From assembly GCA_024138025.1 (NCBI GenBank), contig JAMXBD010000014.1:124001-188000 (forward strand): a stretch of DNA of 64,000 nt, read 5' to 3'. The notes beneath the pieces were generated by a model. That model had not been told where the DNA came from. It saw nothing but the letters and a program-made list of their open reading frames with translations, and made no database searches. The stretch is from Combretum micranthum (Eukaryota; Streptophyta; Magnoliopsida; Myrtales; Combretaceae). The translations under genes were made by a program, and so were the position numbers. This document shows positions 10,818 through 23,384 of this stretch, piece after piece; positions within the stretch are counted from its first letter, which is position 1; each line of letters starts with the position of its first letter.

Positions 10818-10979
10818 CACTATAAGAAAATTGAGCTTTAGAGACAAAAATTCTGTTTCTAAACATAAATTTTCATCGTAAAAATCATCGTTGTAAATTT
10901 TATTTGTCAAATTATAACTACATTTTCTAATTTTTTCGTCACAAATTTTTTGTTTCTAAAGGTCCGTTTTCTTTTAGTG
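10818..10979. mobile_element. CACTA-type MITE, 162 bp
   Basis: It begins CACTATAAGAAAATTGAGC and ends TCTTTTAGTG. Read inward, the right end is CACTAAAAGAAAACGGACC, giving a CACTA-class terminal inverted repeat with the usual AAGAAAA motif and subterminal TTTAGAGAC/TTTAGAAAC. A 3-bp TAA target duplication flanks it (10815-10817 and 10980-10982). It is non-coding and non-autonomous. Confidence 0.85.
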
Positions 10980-10982
10980 TAA

Positions 10983-11829
10983 ATTATAAAAAAAACATAG
11001 TACAAGATTAGTATTATTATATCGTATAAAATAGATACGATATAGGATTTTAGGTGTATTACACCTTGGAGCCAGGCCTATGCTAGTGTTGCGATGAAGA
11101 AGATGGGGAAGCTGAGAGAGAAAGGGCGAGAAAGAGAAGCTCCCCTTGTTCTTGTTGTCCATCTTGGAAGATAAAGGACTCATAAAAAATTATAATTTTT
11201 AAAATCGTAACCGACGAGAGTTAATGAAATTAAAGTTGCCCCTTACGAATTCGATATGACTTCTGAACATAAATCCAAAGAATCAGATTCTAGAGGGAAA
11301 TAATCAAAAAAAAAAAAAGAAAAAAAAAAAAAGGAGCTTAGGTTAGTTCAAAAGCTCATATTTGAGCTTTAATGGCGGACTGGCGCTATAGGGAAGAAGG
11401 AGAGTGCGTGCGACCCATATGCGTGCACGCGAGGGGTCTCCTTTGTCATTGTGCAGGCTTAAACTCCTGACCAGCTGGGGTAAGACGTGTTTCCGGTCAT
11501 ATGAGCGATCGAAAATGCATTTAACTTAAACAATCCTAGCCCTGTCCGGGGAAGAAGATGAAGATCGGCCTTTGTTCACTCATATCTTGCCAAGCTTAAA
11601 TGCCATACAAATGTATTGCTTGTGGGTTATGTGATACTAGTGTTTTAATAAGTTCGATTGGATAGGTCGTTGTATCGTCGCTTATATATATATATGTATA
11701 ATTATGATATTTATATTTTAATATGTGGCATAATGATGCTAATTTAATATTAACTTTTATATAATTTGTACTTATGTATTTTTTTTGAAATAATACTAAA
11801 CACCTGTTTCACCCTACATAATAACTAAT
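10983..11829. other. Insertion interrupting duplication copy 1
   Basis: This stretch has no counterpart in the second copy at 14.1-14.4 kb. It contains a GC-richer patch at 11370-11560 with several inverted words (GTGCGTGCGACCC, CGTGCACGCG) and poly(A) at 11308-11331. I recognise no gene or element. Confidence 0.35.
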
Positions 11830-11965
11830 GAGGAAGAAAACTTTAAACAATCAATTATAGGTGTCAATCTACTCGGAACCTAGGCATGTTTTTATTAAAT
11901 AATGGCAATAACACATGCCTTTTACATCATATGTAACCTAAAGACCTGGGACCTGTGCCCTAAAA
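11830..11965. repeat. Local duplication, copy 1 (right part)
   Basis: AACTTTAAACAATCAATTA, GGCATGTTTTTATTAAATAA, TGGCAATAACACATGCC and TAACCTAAAG match 14278-14395 (AACTTTAAGCAACCAATTAC, GCGTGTTCTTATCAAATGA, TGGCAACACATGC, TAACCTAAATG). Confidence 0.55.
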
Positions 11966-13937
11966 TTTTTTATTCCAAAAAGAATAGCAAAATGTTGGCC
12001 ACACCCAATAAAAAAAAGAAATAAAAAAAGAAGCATGACAAAATGGAAACGAAAAGTCTTAGAACGGTATGCATATAGGTTTATGGGGAAATAAAAGTGG
12101 GATAAATCTAAGGGTTTGGCCTGTTTTTATCAATATTTATATTTTTTAAAAAATGATATATGTAAATATTCGATTTATATTTATATTTTATTTATATTTA
12201 ATTTTTTAATAAGAATTATCAATATTTTTTTATCTATATCTAAGTTTTTACAAAATAATTTATTAAAAAAGTTTTAAAAAAATATAATATACCAACAAAC
12301 AAACAAATCCTAAAGCATTACCTTTATGGAAAAATCTGACTGGATGAAATTTTTTCTTAATAATGGAAGAGAGGGACAGGGGATTGAATCCTTCAGTTAG
12401 AAGGCTTCCCTCGCGACCTTTCCTTTTTCGTTTTTGATGAACTTCGCTTAGAAGTTAGAAAACCTCTTTCCAATAAAATAATCATAATGAAGGCTGACCT
12501 TTGTAAATTGTAATATTTCTTTTATTTCTCTTTTTCTTTAACGAATTTTTGGCAATAAACTCCACTTCAAAAGACAATTGTCATTTTAATTTATTGATCT
12601 AAGAGAGAGTCTTTCTTTTCTTTTTTATATTTTTTCCCAAGCCACTTTATATTACAAATACTAGAAAAGTAGAGAATAGAACTTATTTAATCCAATTAAG
12701 AGGTTAGTATTTATAGCAATTGACTATAAGGTCTTACCTTTAGTATTGATTTAAGAGTTGGAGCTTTTACTATCTTGTCCCGTCAATTTATCATAATATT
12801 ATCATAATGATAATAGAAATAAATACATTGGGTATTGAATGGTTTGATTACAATTAAATATAAATTAGGACAATTCAATAACTTATTGGACCCATTGGTA
12901 TAATTGTTTAAGCAATTCCTAATTATTTTTTTTCCACAAATTAATTAACAATTATTATATACAAATTTACCATATGGACCTTGATTAAGAGTTCCTTAGA
13001 ATATTAACTACCGTTTTGTGAAATCCTCATTTTATGAATTTTCAAGTTATGTTTACAGATTCCTTACTATTCACATGTTTTTTTGAAAAAAATTTTAAAA
13101 TAAGAAATAAAGACCACTATAGAGCCATAATTGATTAAATAGATAAAGAAAGAAAAAGTCGCAATTGCGCCATTGTAGAAGAGGACCAACTCCGCAACAA
13201 GTGCCCTACTTTATCGGTCTAAAGATTTCTTCATAGAAACCTTAGTTTTGGACATTCGATTAACCACCTGATGTTAGGATGGTCTAACGTCTTTACCCCA
13301 ACTTTAAAGTTTTAACTAATTTAATTATTAAAAAAAATAGTAATTCACATATTAAGTATATAATGATACAATTATGATTGAAGATAAATCTATATCCATA
13401 ATTAACGAATAAGACTAGTCCAGTCAAGAAAAGAAAGCTACAGGAGAATTTTACTAAACTAATCAATATTATAGGGAGCTCTTTTTTCATTAGTTATTTA
13501 TTTTTGGATATTAATTAAAGTATGTATTTACATGAATAAGAAAATTAAAAATTATTAAAACTATTACCATGATTAACCTATTAATCTATATTACCCCTTA
13601 TACGATTGCAATAATGGTGATGATATCTATAAGTAAAATAATTATTATACATTTTCAGTAAAAAATAATTACTTATCTTGAGTGTTTTTACGTAGTTTAC
13701 AGGCACTTGAAAGGAAGAAAATTATGATGGCTGTTTGGGATATCCATTTGGTAGTGGCAGGAAAAAATAAAATAAAGGATTATATTAAAAATCAGGTACG
13801 TCAACGGAGTGAAAATTTGGTTGAATTCTCTCATATCTATGAAAAAGTTAAAAAAAAAAAAAAGTGAAATGAACATTAAAAATTTTATGAAGTGCATGCA
13901 TCTTTAGCAATAGAAAACAAAAAGAAAAATAAAAGAT
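11966..13937. other. Unassigned AT-rich spacer
   Basis: I find no supported gene. Short frames at 13293-13897 lie on both strands over the same bases and lack recognisable motifs. Poly(A) occurs at 13851-13864. Confidence 0.4.
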
Positions 13938-13940
13938 TAA

Positions 13941-14031
13941 GGTGCTCCCTGGACCGGCTCCAAAATAATAGGTATATATAAATATATATACATATATAAG
14001 TATTTTTTAGGAGACCGGTTTCATGGTCATC
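13941..14031. mobile_element. Small MITE-like inverted repeat (91 bp)
   Basis: The ends are imperfect inverted repeats: GGTGCTCCCTGGACCGGCTCC on the left trimmed to its first 15 bases GGTGCTCCCTGGACC, and GATGACCATGAAACC read inward from the right. TAA flanks both sides (13938-13940 and 14032-14034). The TAA target fits a PIF/Harbinger MITE; the short size and mismatches keep confidence low. Confidence 0.4.
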
Positions 14032-14099
14032 TAATAATTTCAATTCATAAATAAATTTGATATATCACTTATTATAATTATTTTAATAATTAAATTAAT

Positions 14100-14420
14100 T
14101 AATTGGAAAGTGACGTGTACAGAAGGTACTGTTTTCCATATTAAAACGTCATCCGTTCCGGTGCAGCTGAAGGAAAGAATCAAAGAAATATCTTGGAAGT
14201 TTCGCAACCCGTACACGGTACAATCACTTTGCAAAAGACGAAACATTTTTATTTGTCTAAGCCAATCCCGCCAGTCTAAACTTTAAGCAACCAATTACAT
14301 GTTTTAGTCCACCAAGAACATAAGCGTGTTCTTATCAAATGATGGCAACACATGCTTTTATATATAAATTAAGTAACCTAAATGCCTTTAAAAAACGAAA
14401 AAGAAAAAAAGTAACCCAAA
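14100..14420. repeat. Local duplication, copy 2
   Basis: This is an uninterrupted counterpart of 10441-10590 plus 11830-11965, in direct orientation. It shows that the 1.2 kb between those two parts is a later insertion, or that copy 2 lost it. Confidence 0.55.
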
Positions 14421-14463
14421 TACCTTGGACATTGATCCACCTGTTAATTTTGAAAAGGGTAAT

Positions 14464-14824
14464 GGTAAGAATGATACCTCAATTTTAATAAAACATAAAA
14501 TTAAATATTTAAATTTTTAAATTGATCAATTTAGCACTAAGAGGATATTTGATGTGCCTTAATAATATCTCTCTCAAATTAGCTAGCACTATCAGTTTAC
14601 GTGGCATTTTTTATCAGTATATCGAAGGTATTATTGACATACATGAAAAGTTTTTTTTTTGTGTATTACATTGATGCATATTAAGGTTTAGATAATAAAT
14701 TGATTAATTTAAAAGTTAATGCACCTAATTACATATTTTACCAAAGTTCAGGTAAATTTGATTGACTCTAATTATGCAATATTAGTTAAAGGAGGCAATT
14801 TACCTCTATAAAATAAGATTGGCC
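14464..14824. mobile_element. Degenerate palindromic MITE-like element
   Basis: Inverted segments face each other: AAATTGATCAATTTAGCAC at about 14519, and AAATTGATTAATTTAAAAG with TTAATGCACC at about 14697. Outer ends also pair weakly (GGGTAATGGTAAG against GAGGTAAATTGCC read from the right). There is no coding potential and no clear target duplication. Confidence 0.35.
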
Positions 14825-15337
14825 TTAGAAAGATATACAAATGTTATTCAAGTTTTGGATAAGTGAAAAAGAGGGATTTTCTATTTTTCTAAGAGTTAAT
14901 TATAAAAACTGACACATATTTTTATACTTTACAAAGACATCATTTTTTTTACAATTAAATAATGTGTAATTCCATTCATTTTGTTCCATCCAATCTACCA
15001 TTAAATCAACTACATCTCGTAAATCTAGCCAAAAAAGAAAACCACGCATCGCATATCTCGCCAAAAAAGAAATCTACCTAAAATCTGTCCACTATCTTGC
15101 AATCTTGCTTCTTTTTATTTACAATAAGCAACACAATATTAATTGATAAATTCTATGATATATTTTTCCTTGCCATGTCAAAGAAAAAAATTGGAATGGA
15201 TTTTAATTTGTATTAGTTAGAATAAATCATTTTATGTTGAGATAAGATAATTGGTGAGATAAAAAGAAATATATTCTACATTTAAATTATTAAAAAATTA
15301 AATTTAAATTTGGATTCTTATAAATTTTTCAATATAA
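14825..15337. other. Unassigned sequence
   Basis: No gene, repeat or RNA signal that I can support. Confidence 0.4.
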
Positions 15338-15487
15338 AGGAAATGTTAGTGGGTTGTAGGCCAGTTTGTTTAACCCACCAACCTATGCAGGATGGGTTTG
15401 GCTAAAAATTTTTGCTTGCATAACTCACGGGCTGAAGTGAGGCAAGGCGAGACAAGTTGGCTTGCATAACCCATTTGCACAACTCTA
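15338..15487. mobile_element. Deleted hAT-type MITE (~150 bp)
   Basis: It shares the style of the 716-bp MITE at 6624. The right end, read inward, is TAGAGTTGTGCAAATGGGTT, and the left has TTAGTGGGTTGTAGGCC and TTTAACCCACC. Possible 8-bp flanks TATAAAGG and TATAAAAT agree at six positions. The central part typical of the family is missing. Confidence 0.5.
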
Positions 15488-15764
15488 TATAAAATAACTC
15501 TTTCAAACTATATATATGTATGTATAAAAATTGCTTAAGATCACTACTCTAGGATTAAGCCCACTCTCTGGCATGACTATATAGGGGTAAGCTGCCATCC
15601 CCAGGGACAAGTTAGTGTTGCCCCTGTAGAGTAGAGCCCATGCTTACTGGCATGATAACAATCTACCTAGATTTTATGCCTAGCTTTAATTTTTTGATAT
15701 GCAAGTACATGAATGTACGATCATTTTAATTTTATAAGCAGAATAATTATTGATTCATTTTAGC
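15488..15764. other. Unassigned, GC-richer spacer
   Basis: Contains TCTCTGGCATGAC and TTACTGGCATGAT about 90 bp apart in direct orientation. No gene is recognised. Confidence 0.35.
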
Positions 15765-16404
15765 TAGGATTGCAAATGTATTGAGCCGAGCAAAGTCGAA
15801 TTGAGCTTTTACTGTCTTCCCCTTGATTGATTTAAAATTTATTGAGCTTAAGTGGAGCTTTTTATCTAGTCTAAAATTTAAGATTGAGCTCGTCTCATTT
15901 AGCTTAATGAGCTTTAGTTTAAGCACAAGCTTGATTCGTTTATAAAACGAGCTTAAGCTAGACGGAGCTTTTTATTGAGCCTACAAGCTTTTTGTTAAGC
16001 ATAAAATTTAAGTTCGAGCTTGACTTATTTAAATAGCCCGTCTTTCATTTTTGCCAAACTTAAAATATAATATATAGTGTTGCTAATAATATATATACAT
16101 AAATACTAAATAGAAAATAGTTTTTGGTTGTATTTGTTATGTAGTTATATGTAATACATCATGGATAAAAAAATCATAAATCTGCTAATGAGCTTATTAA
16201 TGTGCCTGCTAGTAAGCTTGTTAACGAGCCTAATCGAGCTTATTCATGAGTTAACTTGCAAGCATAAATCAAAGCTCGAACTGAGCTTATTTCGTTAAAT
16301 AAGCTTTACTTTAGGCTTGTTCTTTACTCATTTACTAATCAAGCTCGAGCTGAGCCAAACCTGAAGCGAGCCAAGCTCGAATTATTAACTCGTTTGTAGC
16401 CCTA
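15765..16404. mobile_element. hAT-type MITE, 640 bp (GAGCTT-rich family)
   Basis: The left end is TAGGATTGCAAATGTATTG. The right end, read inward, is TAGGGCTACAAACGAGTTAA. Flanks ATTTTAGC (15757-15764) and ATTTTAGT (16405-16412) form an 8-bp target duplication with one mismatch. The body is built of short GAGCTT/AAGCTC words in both orientations. The element at 41399-42022 belongs to the same family. Non-coding. Confidence 0.8.
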
Positions 16405-16412
16405 ATTTTAGT

Positions 16413-18880
16413 GACTAACCAAATTCATAGACAATCACATTCAACATGCTAATACAATAATTAGTTATCATTTTTATTTATATGTATTGTCAAACCAAGC
16501 ATTATTTCAATCACATGCAAACAGCCTGAAAACTCATTCATGCATATCATATTCATATATCGTTTAACTTTAAGAGCTTTAATATTGCAATCACAACCAA
16601 TGCAATTATTATAGGAGCAACTCACTCAACCATGACTAAGAATCAAAGTAGCCCTATGGTATAATTCATCTAATTTAGATTATCCAATATAATAAGAATT
16701 TTAAGAAATGCGTAAGAATTAACCATAGTTATTAATTTCTAAGATAAACTACAGTAGTTTAAGTTTTATGTTGTTTCAAATTTCAAATTTTAAATTTTAA
16801 AACTTCAATCGCATATATCTATTTCCTTTTCAATCGGTTTTTAAAAAATAAAATGTTCATTTCACACGTTTTTTCAAGTACTTTACATTAGTGAAACTAG
16901 TTTTACCAAAGGAAATTTGTATGGTATTAAATTAGTTAGGGTCAGCTCATAATTCCCAATGTCTTTTTGAAAATTTCTATCAATTCTTATTGTCACGAAT
17001 CTTAGTAATTTCAAATATGTTTTCGACGAATCAATACACATTTTACATGTTTTCTTTTAGTATATTCCAATGGTAATATTATTTTCGCCAAAGAAATACT
17101 GTAGTGGCGAAAAAGGTATGGTCAGATTATGAATATTTCTCATTCTTGGCCAAAATCTACTATTCCTAAGTTCTTTTACCTTAATTCTCTTCTAAATTAA
17201 TTTATGCTTAACAGATAGCCTTAGTCATGATTTCTAAAACTTGAAATTGTAGTTCCCATGTATTGGGATAATTTCTTATATTGTTCTTACTAATTTCTTT
17301 TTGTAACCACAAACTATTAAGTTTAGTACCACAAGCATTCCTAATTAATCTACTTTGGCTACTTACCTATCTATCTACTATATAGATACAAACATATATT
17401 TGTATATGTTATAAATAAATTTTTTGATCTATTTCCCTAATTTATATTTAGTTTCATTTGAAATCTAAGTCTTGTATTATCCTTATCATCACGATTATAT
17501 TCTTATTGAATGAAAATTTTTGGACCAACAACCGTTATGGAAATTTTCACTTGATTAGTTGTAAATCTTCATTCTATTTCCACATGTCTCGACCAAGAAT
17601 GAGTTGAGGAAAATATTACCCATTTCCATTATATTTTCCATTATACACTAATTCATTTTCATGCGAAACACATTTTTCTTTTTTTTTTTTTTTTCTTTTG
17701 TACATTTCATTCATTATATTAATTTTTCTAATCATGTAACAATTTTTTTTAACATCATACCCGTCATTTTAATTCCTATATAAATAGTTTCTATTATTTT
17801 AATTATTGAGAGATTAAAGAGGAACATTACCCTAATATCTCGGCCAGCATTAGAAGGAGGTGAACCATGCCATTTTTTTTTTAATTATTATTGTTTCTTT
17901 CTACACTATTTAGATGTCCTCAGGATAAATGTATTTGAAGTATGGGACATTTACTTGATAGGTGATGAAGTATTGGACATCCCATACTTGTAAATGGAGA
18001 ATAATCTACACACTGGTAACGGTGATTTAGGAAAAGAAAATTGGAGTAATATTTGAGAGGAAAGAATGTGTGGTTGAAGAATTGATGAGTGAAGTATTAT
18101 TATATATATTATTCCTTTTTTTTTTTTTCCAATTTTGTTTCTTCCTCCAGCAGGCGACTTGATGAAAACAAAAGGGATGGAAAGCAAGAAGAAATTATAA
18201 GGTAACGTGACTTGTCTAATATGGTTAATGGTGTTGTTGTTTGTTGAATTTGGTTGGAAAGAAATTGAAACGAAACTGACTTGTTTCACAATTGTAAGGA
18301 CAACAAGCTTAGATAGGTTAGCTCTTGGGGAAGTACACCAATACCCCTAACATAAGCTTTTTCATATGTTTCTTCATACTCCTTTGCCTAGAAATAGTTG
18401 GTCAAATCATGTACAACGACTTATAGAGAATATTCAAGATCTATCATTAGATTTTATCATAAAAATAGTATATTTGTTTTAAAAATTCTAGGTGTGTTAG
18501 GTTATATAATAAGGTGGTAGATCCCTCCTTTGCCAAGTAACTTACATGGGGATTTCTTGCATATGGCCAGTGGTGGAAATCTAAATGGAAAGGACAAAAG
18601 CTAGTTTGAGCTCAATGGATTTAGTTGTCATAATTGGGATTATTGTTAGGTGATCTCTTCTGTTTGTGCACCGTTCTTGAATAAAGTTGGGTATATTTTG
18701 GATTAATATTTTTTTTTCTATATTTTAATTGGGGTATTTATAGTCAGTTGAACTAATTTTATTGGTATGGGGTCTATATGTAGGTAGGATTTTATTTAAT
18801 AAGTTTTATTTCATGCGATGAGAGGTTTGCTGGCTTTCCTGAATCCCCATACATATCCATTTTATCATTTTTTTTTTAAA
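16413..18880. other. Unassigned spacer
   Basis: I recognise no gene. A T-rich tract lies at 17673-17700. A minus-strand frame at 17951-18289 has low-complexity hydrophobic and Ser/Thr-rich content and no known motif. It may be leader-like sequence rather than a protein. At 18301-18360 a phrase (CTCTTGGGGAAGTACACC) echoes 18985 (TCTTTGGGGAAGCACATC), hinting that LTR-derived sequence starts here. Confidence 0.35.
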
Positions 18881-21250
18881 ATCATACTAGTGCCACTGTT
18901 TTTACATATTTTTAAGTATAGATAAAGTAGCAAAATCATAAGAAAAAACTCATTCGTCCTTAGTGCAATCTTTAATCGAAGTGATCTTTGGGGAAGCACA
19001 TCAAATTCTTCATAACCTAAACAAAAGAAATACTCAAAATGAGTATTTCATATTGGTTCTACTTAAATTTCTAACTCTATTTACTCTATTAGCATCATTT
19101 TTCTCGATTACGGAATTCTAACTTAAAACGACCAAACTTTCTCATTTTAGTCGATATTTCGTATATGAATAGTTTTTTTCTACCTACTTCGAATACTCTA
19201 TCTATTTCTAAGATTATTTTTAACATTTAAGGTCATTTAAGTCTCAGAATGCTATGGAACAATGCGTCCGGTACATTCCAGACTTTGATCTTTTAATTTT
19301 CAAAAATTTTATTTCATTTGGATTCTCTAAGTTAAGTATAAAATATTCCCATCTTTAGAAATCATATAATAATGATAAAAACTACATTACATACATGATC
19401 TTAGTGATATTGCTAAAATAGGAAATTCATTAAAACAACTTTCATTGAGGTAGAAAAGTTAAGTTTTTAGAAAAATAACCTTTGGATGTTTAAATAAAAT
19501 TTCAACTCTTAATTTTTGTAAATATGAATACTTAACTAATAATCATAATTTTATATTTATTTTAAGTTCATGAATATTTCATTTTTATAATAAAATTCTT
19601 TTAGCCAATTATTTTCAAAACATAGATTTTTACATGTTTGTGAAAAAAACTCTGAGTTATATTTCCTTTGAAATTTTCTTAAGCTTTGATAAGAAAAATT
19701 TAGATAATTACTTGTTCTAATTTTCTTTCTTGGTGAAAATGGTTTTAATGTGTATTTGAGATAGGGTATAACTAGAAGGGTCGTTATAGGATGCCCGACT
19801 TGTCTAACCCGCTAAAAACCTATAGGGTTATGGGACAGGTTTGGGAAAAATTTTTGTGACCTTGTAAGGTCATGGGTTGGGTCAACCTTATAGGGTGGAC
19901 CCGACCAGTTAAGATTAATAGAACTTTGATATACCAAATTTTTATTATTTTTATAGCTCTATGATTGTATAATTTACTTTTTTTTTTTTTTATCTCATTA
20001 AGAATGTTATGCTTTTTTATAATTAATAAGAGATAATATTCGTATTTATGTATTTATGTCAATCCTCAAGTAAAGTAAATTGCACTATGTTGTGGTACAA
20101 ATTGATTATCATACATCGAAAATCAATTGTTCTAGGTTATTGGCTTTTTTTTTTTTAAATGTGTAGCTTTACCATCAAATGAAAAGAAATTGAAACAAAT
20201 AAGTAAAATGAAGAATATATCATGAAGACAAGTAAACAAATGATAAATAAAAAGAATGAAAAAGGAAAAAAGAAAAAGAAAAAAGTGTAAAAATAAAATA
20301 GGGTCAACGAGACGGGGCAGGTCAAGACCATGACCCTTGTAAGGCAGGTTTGAGAATTGCACATAAAACCCTATAGGATCACGAGTTAGGTATGGGTAAC
20401 CCTATAAGGAAGTGGGTCGGGTTCGAGTTTGGGTTTTATATGATCCGTTCCAAACCCGCCCGGTTGTATCCCTAATTTGAGAAAAGAGTTTTTAAGTTGC
20501 AAATTTTTTTTCCAAGCATTACATGCGGTTCATGGTTTCTAAGAAAAATAGGGTCTAGTTTGGTTTTCAAATTTTCTTTCGCACTAACAATTCTTATGGT
20601 TTTGAAAAATAGGTTCTAGAGAATTTATTTATACACCATATGGAATTGTTAATATAACGTTCAAGAATTTTCTTTTAGCATTATAACAACATCACTATGA
20701 GCATTTTATGTATATGAGCATAAAATGAAAACTATGATCATTATAACACTAGAATGATCATGAACATAAAAGAAAATAAATTTGTGATAAGAATAGTAAT
20801 TAAGAACATAAAGGAAATGAAATAAAAAATGAAAGCCTTAGATTTAGACAAGGATCCCGAGACTCGAAATATTCCAGTCATCATATAAAATAAAATAAAA
20901 TAAAATGAAACAAGCATAAAGAAATAAAACATGAAAGGCTTAAATTTTTATCAAGACTTTTCGAAACTTGAAATATTTTCAGTCTATAAATAAGAATCAA
21001 AATGGATAATAAGAAAATTATGGCAGTTTTAGAATTGAATTATTCTAGTCTCTGTCGGACTTGAACATGGACAAGTCCAAGACTAAATATTGATTAGTCT
21101 TATAAAAATATGAAATAAATAAATTACTTGTAATAGATAAGTGCATGAAATAAATAAAGTTAGATTAGTAAGCATTTAAACTTTAAAAATTATATTTACT
21201 ACATGTACATATTATTGTTTAGAAAGTCAAGTTAATAACATCATGTACCT
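18881..21250 (-). repeat. Degraded long gypsy-type LTR (second copy)
   Basis: Collinear matches link this region to the 4.2-kb LTR at 30216-34442. Examples: ACTAGTGCCACTG with ACTAATGCCACTAC; ACAAAAGAAATACTCAAAAT with ACAAAAGAAATACCCGGAAT; TAAGGTCATTTAAGTC with TAAGGTCATTTGGGTT; and ATGGACAAGTCCAAGACTA with ATGGACAAGTCTAAGACTA. The orientation is the same as the first copy. It is interrupted by the MITE at 19762-20474 and has lost both ends. Confidence 0.65.
19762..20474. mobile_element. hAT-type MITE, 713 bp, inside the LTR copy
   Basis: A perfect 8-bp target duplication ATTTGAGA flanks it (19754-19761 and 20475-20482). The left end is TAGGGTATAACTAGAAGGG. The right end, read inward, is TAGGGATACAACCGGGCGGG. 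Subterminal sequence is made of CCTATAGGGTTATGGG and its complement. The minus-strand frames inside (20132-20364) are low-complexity and not genes. Confidence 0.9.
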
Positions 21251-21740
21251 TTATCTTTTATGATTAAAATGTGTCTTATATTTTTTTTATTTTTTCTTAA
21301 TCCTAATTTGACCTCTGGTTAAACCTAATTCGACCCATTGACTCTTCATCGCGCACATGTGATTCATATCTCGAGGCGGAAAATCAGGCAAAATATAGAT
21401 TTTGTCAAAGTAATTTGCGGAATAGTTACAAAGGAAAAAAAAGGTAACTTAATATCATTGATAAGACACATAATAAATGACATATCATCTATGGTGAATT
21501 ATTTTCCCCCTCATCCGGGGAACGTTGAACATGAACTCTTTTTTGCTTTGAATATATGTATGGAATTTTGAAAAGAACAGCAACAGAAAATTGAGATTTG
21601 ATTACTTTCATTTATATTCTCTCAAAAATTAGATAATTAACATAGAAAAGGTGCGAGTTCTTTTCATTTATAAATAGGTGATGGGGTGGTTCAAGTCAAA
21701 CAAAAATTTTACCTTACAACATGCAGTCGGTACCATGTAT
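21251..21740. other. Unassigned spacer
   Basis: No gene is recognised. The open frame at 21338-21571 has no known motif. Confidence 0.35.
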
Positions 21741-22092
21741 TAGACATGTATTCGAATCGGGGTCGCACTGAGAACCTATCTAGACCCATCATGGATTTGA
21801 TGCGTTTAGACCCAATCCAGCGAAGCAGTTTTTACCCGAAGTGGATTCGTCGGGTCCATAAATCAAAAGTGAGTCCATTTGATAGACCCGGTGAGTCTGT
21901 ATGGGTCTGTCCATGAAATATTGAAAAAAAAAGCTTTTTTGAAAAATTACTATAAATGAGACGGATCAACCTGCTTGACCCGTAATGGATCCAGCGGATC
22001 CATGGGTAGACCCACTCCATTCCTTTATTTTTGGACTTGAGCCCATCGGGTCGGATCATGAGTCCGACCGACCTGCCACAGAGACATGTCTA
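21741..22092. mobile_element. hAT-type MITE, 352 bp (GACCCG family)
   Basis: The left end is TAGACATGTATTCGAATCGG. The right end, read inward, is TAGACATGTCTCTGTGGC. Flanks CCATGTAT and CTAAGTAT agree at six of eight positions. Inside, GGGTC/GACCC words alternate in both orientations, giving overlapping spurious frames on both strands. A related fragment lies at about 53475-53609. Confidence 0.6.
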
Positions 22093-23280
22093 CTAAGTAT
22101 GCTGTTAGTTCCTTATTAATTGCGTTAACTATGTTACTGGGTACATAATCTATTTATAATTATAACCAAACAACGGTTTTATATACCTGGGTATTATAAT
22201 ATTCACCATCTATAGACAAACATGCATTCTTTGTGTATACTATATATTTTAATATTCATTCATAATTATTAATTTACATAACTCACATGACAAATTCGCA
22301 AAAATAATAATAATTTACGATCCTCTTTGTTCTAGTGCGATCGGCCTGTTTTCCTTGGAATTTTCAATGTTTCAACGTCTGTTGGTCGATTCGTTGCAAA
22401 TGGTCGGTTCACGGTTGTCTTCCCACACTACACGAGATAAATGCTTTGACCACATATGACACATATACACGTGTCGTCGTCGCGTCTTGAAAATGAAAAA
22501 ACAAGAAATGGTCATCCCCTCAATTGTGAGGAACATGGGATTGTCGGTGAAAGACTTAAGAGTTAGTAATCTGAATGTTGTAAATCCTATTCGAGTTTTG
22601 GAAAATGCTGGGAGATCCCCAAATCGACTTGGGTGAAGTCCTACATCCCTACGCGGCTATGATCTTGTATGTTTGGGAGATCTTTGTCTGGTGCTTTATT
22701 TCAGACCATTACTTTGGACTAAAATTTTAGTGGCTTTATTTATTGAATAATTTGAGTTTTAGCCACAAAAAACCAAACTCAAGTGGGTCTAAAAGCAATT
22801 GTCACTAAAACAATGACGCTGTACTTGGTAGACACGAGAATAACGTGCATGTGTTTGTAACCTTTTATGATAGTTATTCTAGGATGTTAGGTAATATATC
22901 AAACAATTAGCTGTCTTCATGATGCTATCTCATCTGTATCTCAACAATTGAGTATTTAACTTAAATTTTTTTTAAATTAATGTAAACAATAATTATCACT
23001 TTAAGATATGTGTTAAATACTTATTCGTTGGGACAAGAATGAAACAATATTATAAAAACAGCAAATGTGTTTCCATATATCAAATATTAATTTTATTGTA
23101 AAAATGCCGGGGCGTTTCTTGAAAAGTTTAGCAGCCTTCAATTTTTTGAAAAATCAGCATTTATGCTTCTAAAAAAGCTGCTGTGGCAACTGGTGCTGAA
23201 GTGTCCTAAATATAATATTCTTAATTGGAAAATATTAAAAATCTTTTGAAACAACTTTTCAACAATTATAAAAAAAAAAA
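22093..23280. other. Unassigned spacer
   Basis: No supported gene. A GC-richer patch at 22320-22500 holds ACACGTGT and CGTCGTCGCG words but no clear element. Confidence 0.35.
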
Positions 23281-23308
23281 AGAGAAAAGGGAAAACGGAA
23301 AAATACAA

Positions 23309-23384
23309 TGATCAGGTTTTTCACGTTCTTTAAAAAGGCTCATCACCAGAAATGTTCGTTGTAAGAACGTGAAAAGCCAAACCA
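23309..23384. repeat. Hairpin-forming inverted repeat
   Basis: GGTTTTTCACGTTCTT at 23314 and AAGAACGTGAAAAGCC at 23364 face each other across about 34 bp. The 11-bp core (TTCACGTTCTT) is perfect. It could be a short MITE or a chance stem. Confidence 0.45.

Noticed and set aside
17951..18289. 112-codon minus-strand ORF as a host gene
   Set aside because: Low-complexity content, no motif, no splice or promoter context. It could be leader-like or random.
20132..20364. Hydrophobic minus-strand ORFs as membrane proteins
   Set aside because: They lie inside a MITE. The hydrophobicity comes from A/T-rich low complexity.
21686..22059. Overlapping ORFs on both strands (76 and 75 codons)
   Set aside because: Both come from the inverted GACCCG/CGGGTC words of a MITE.
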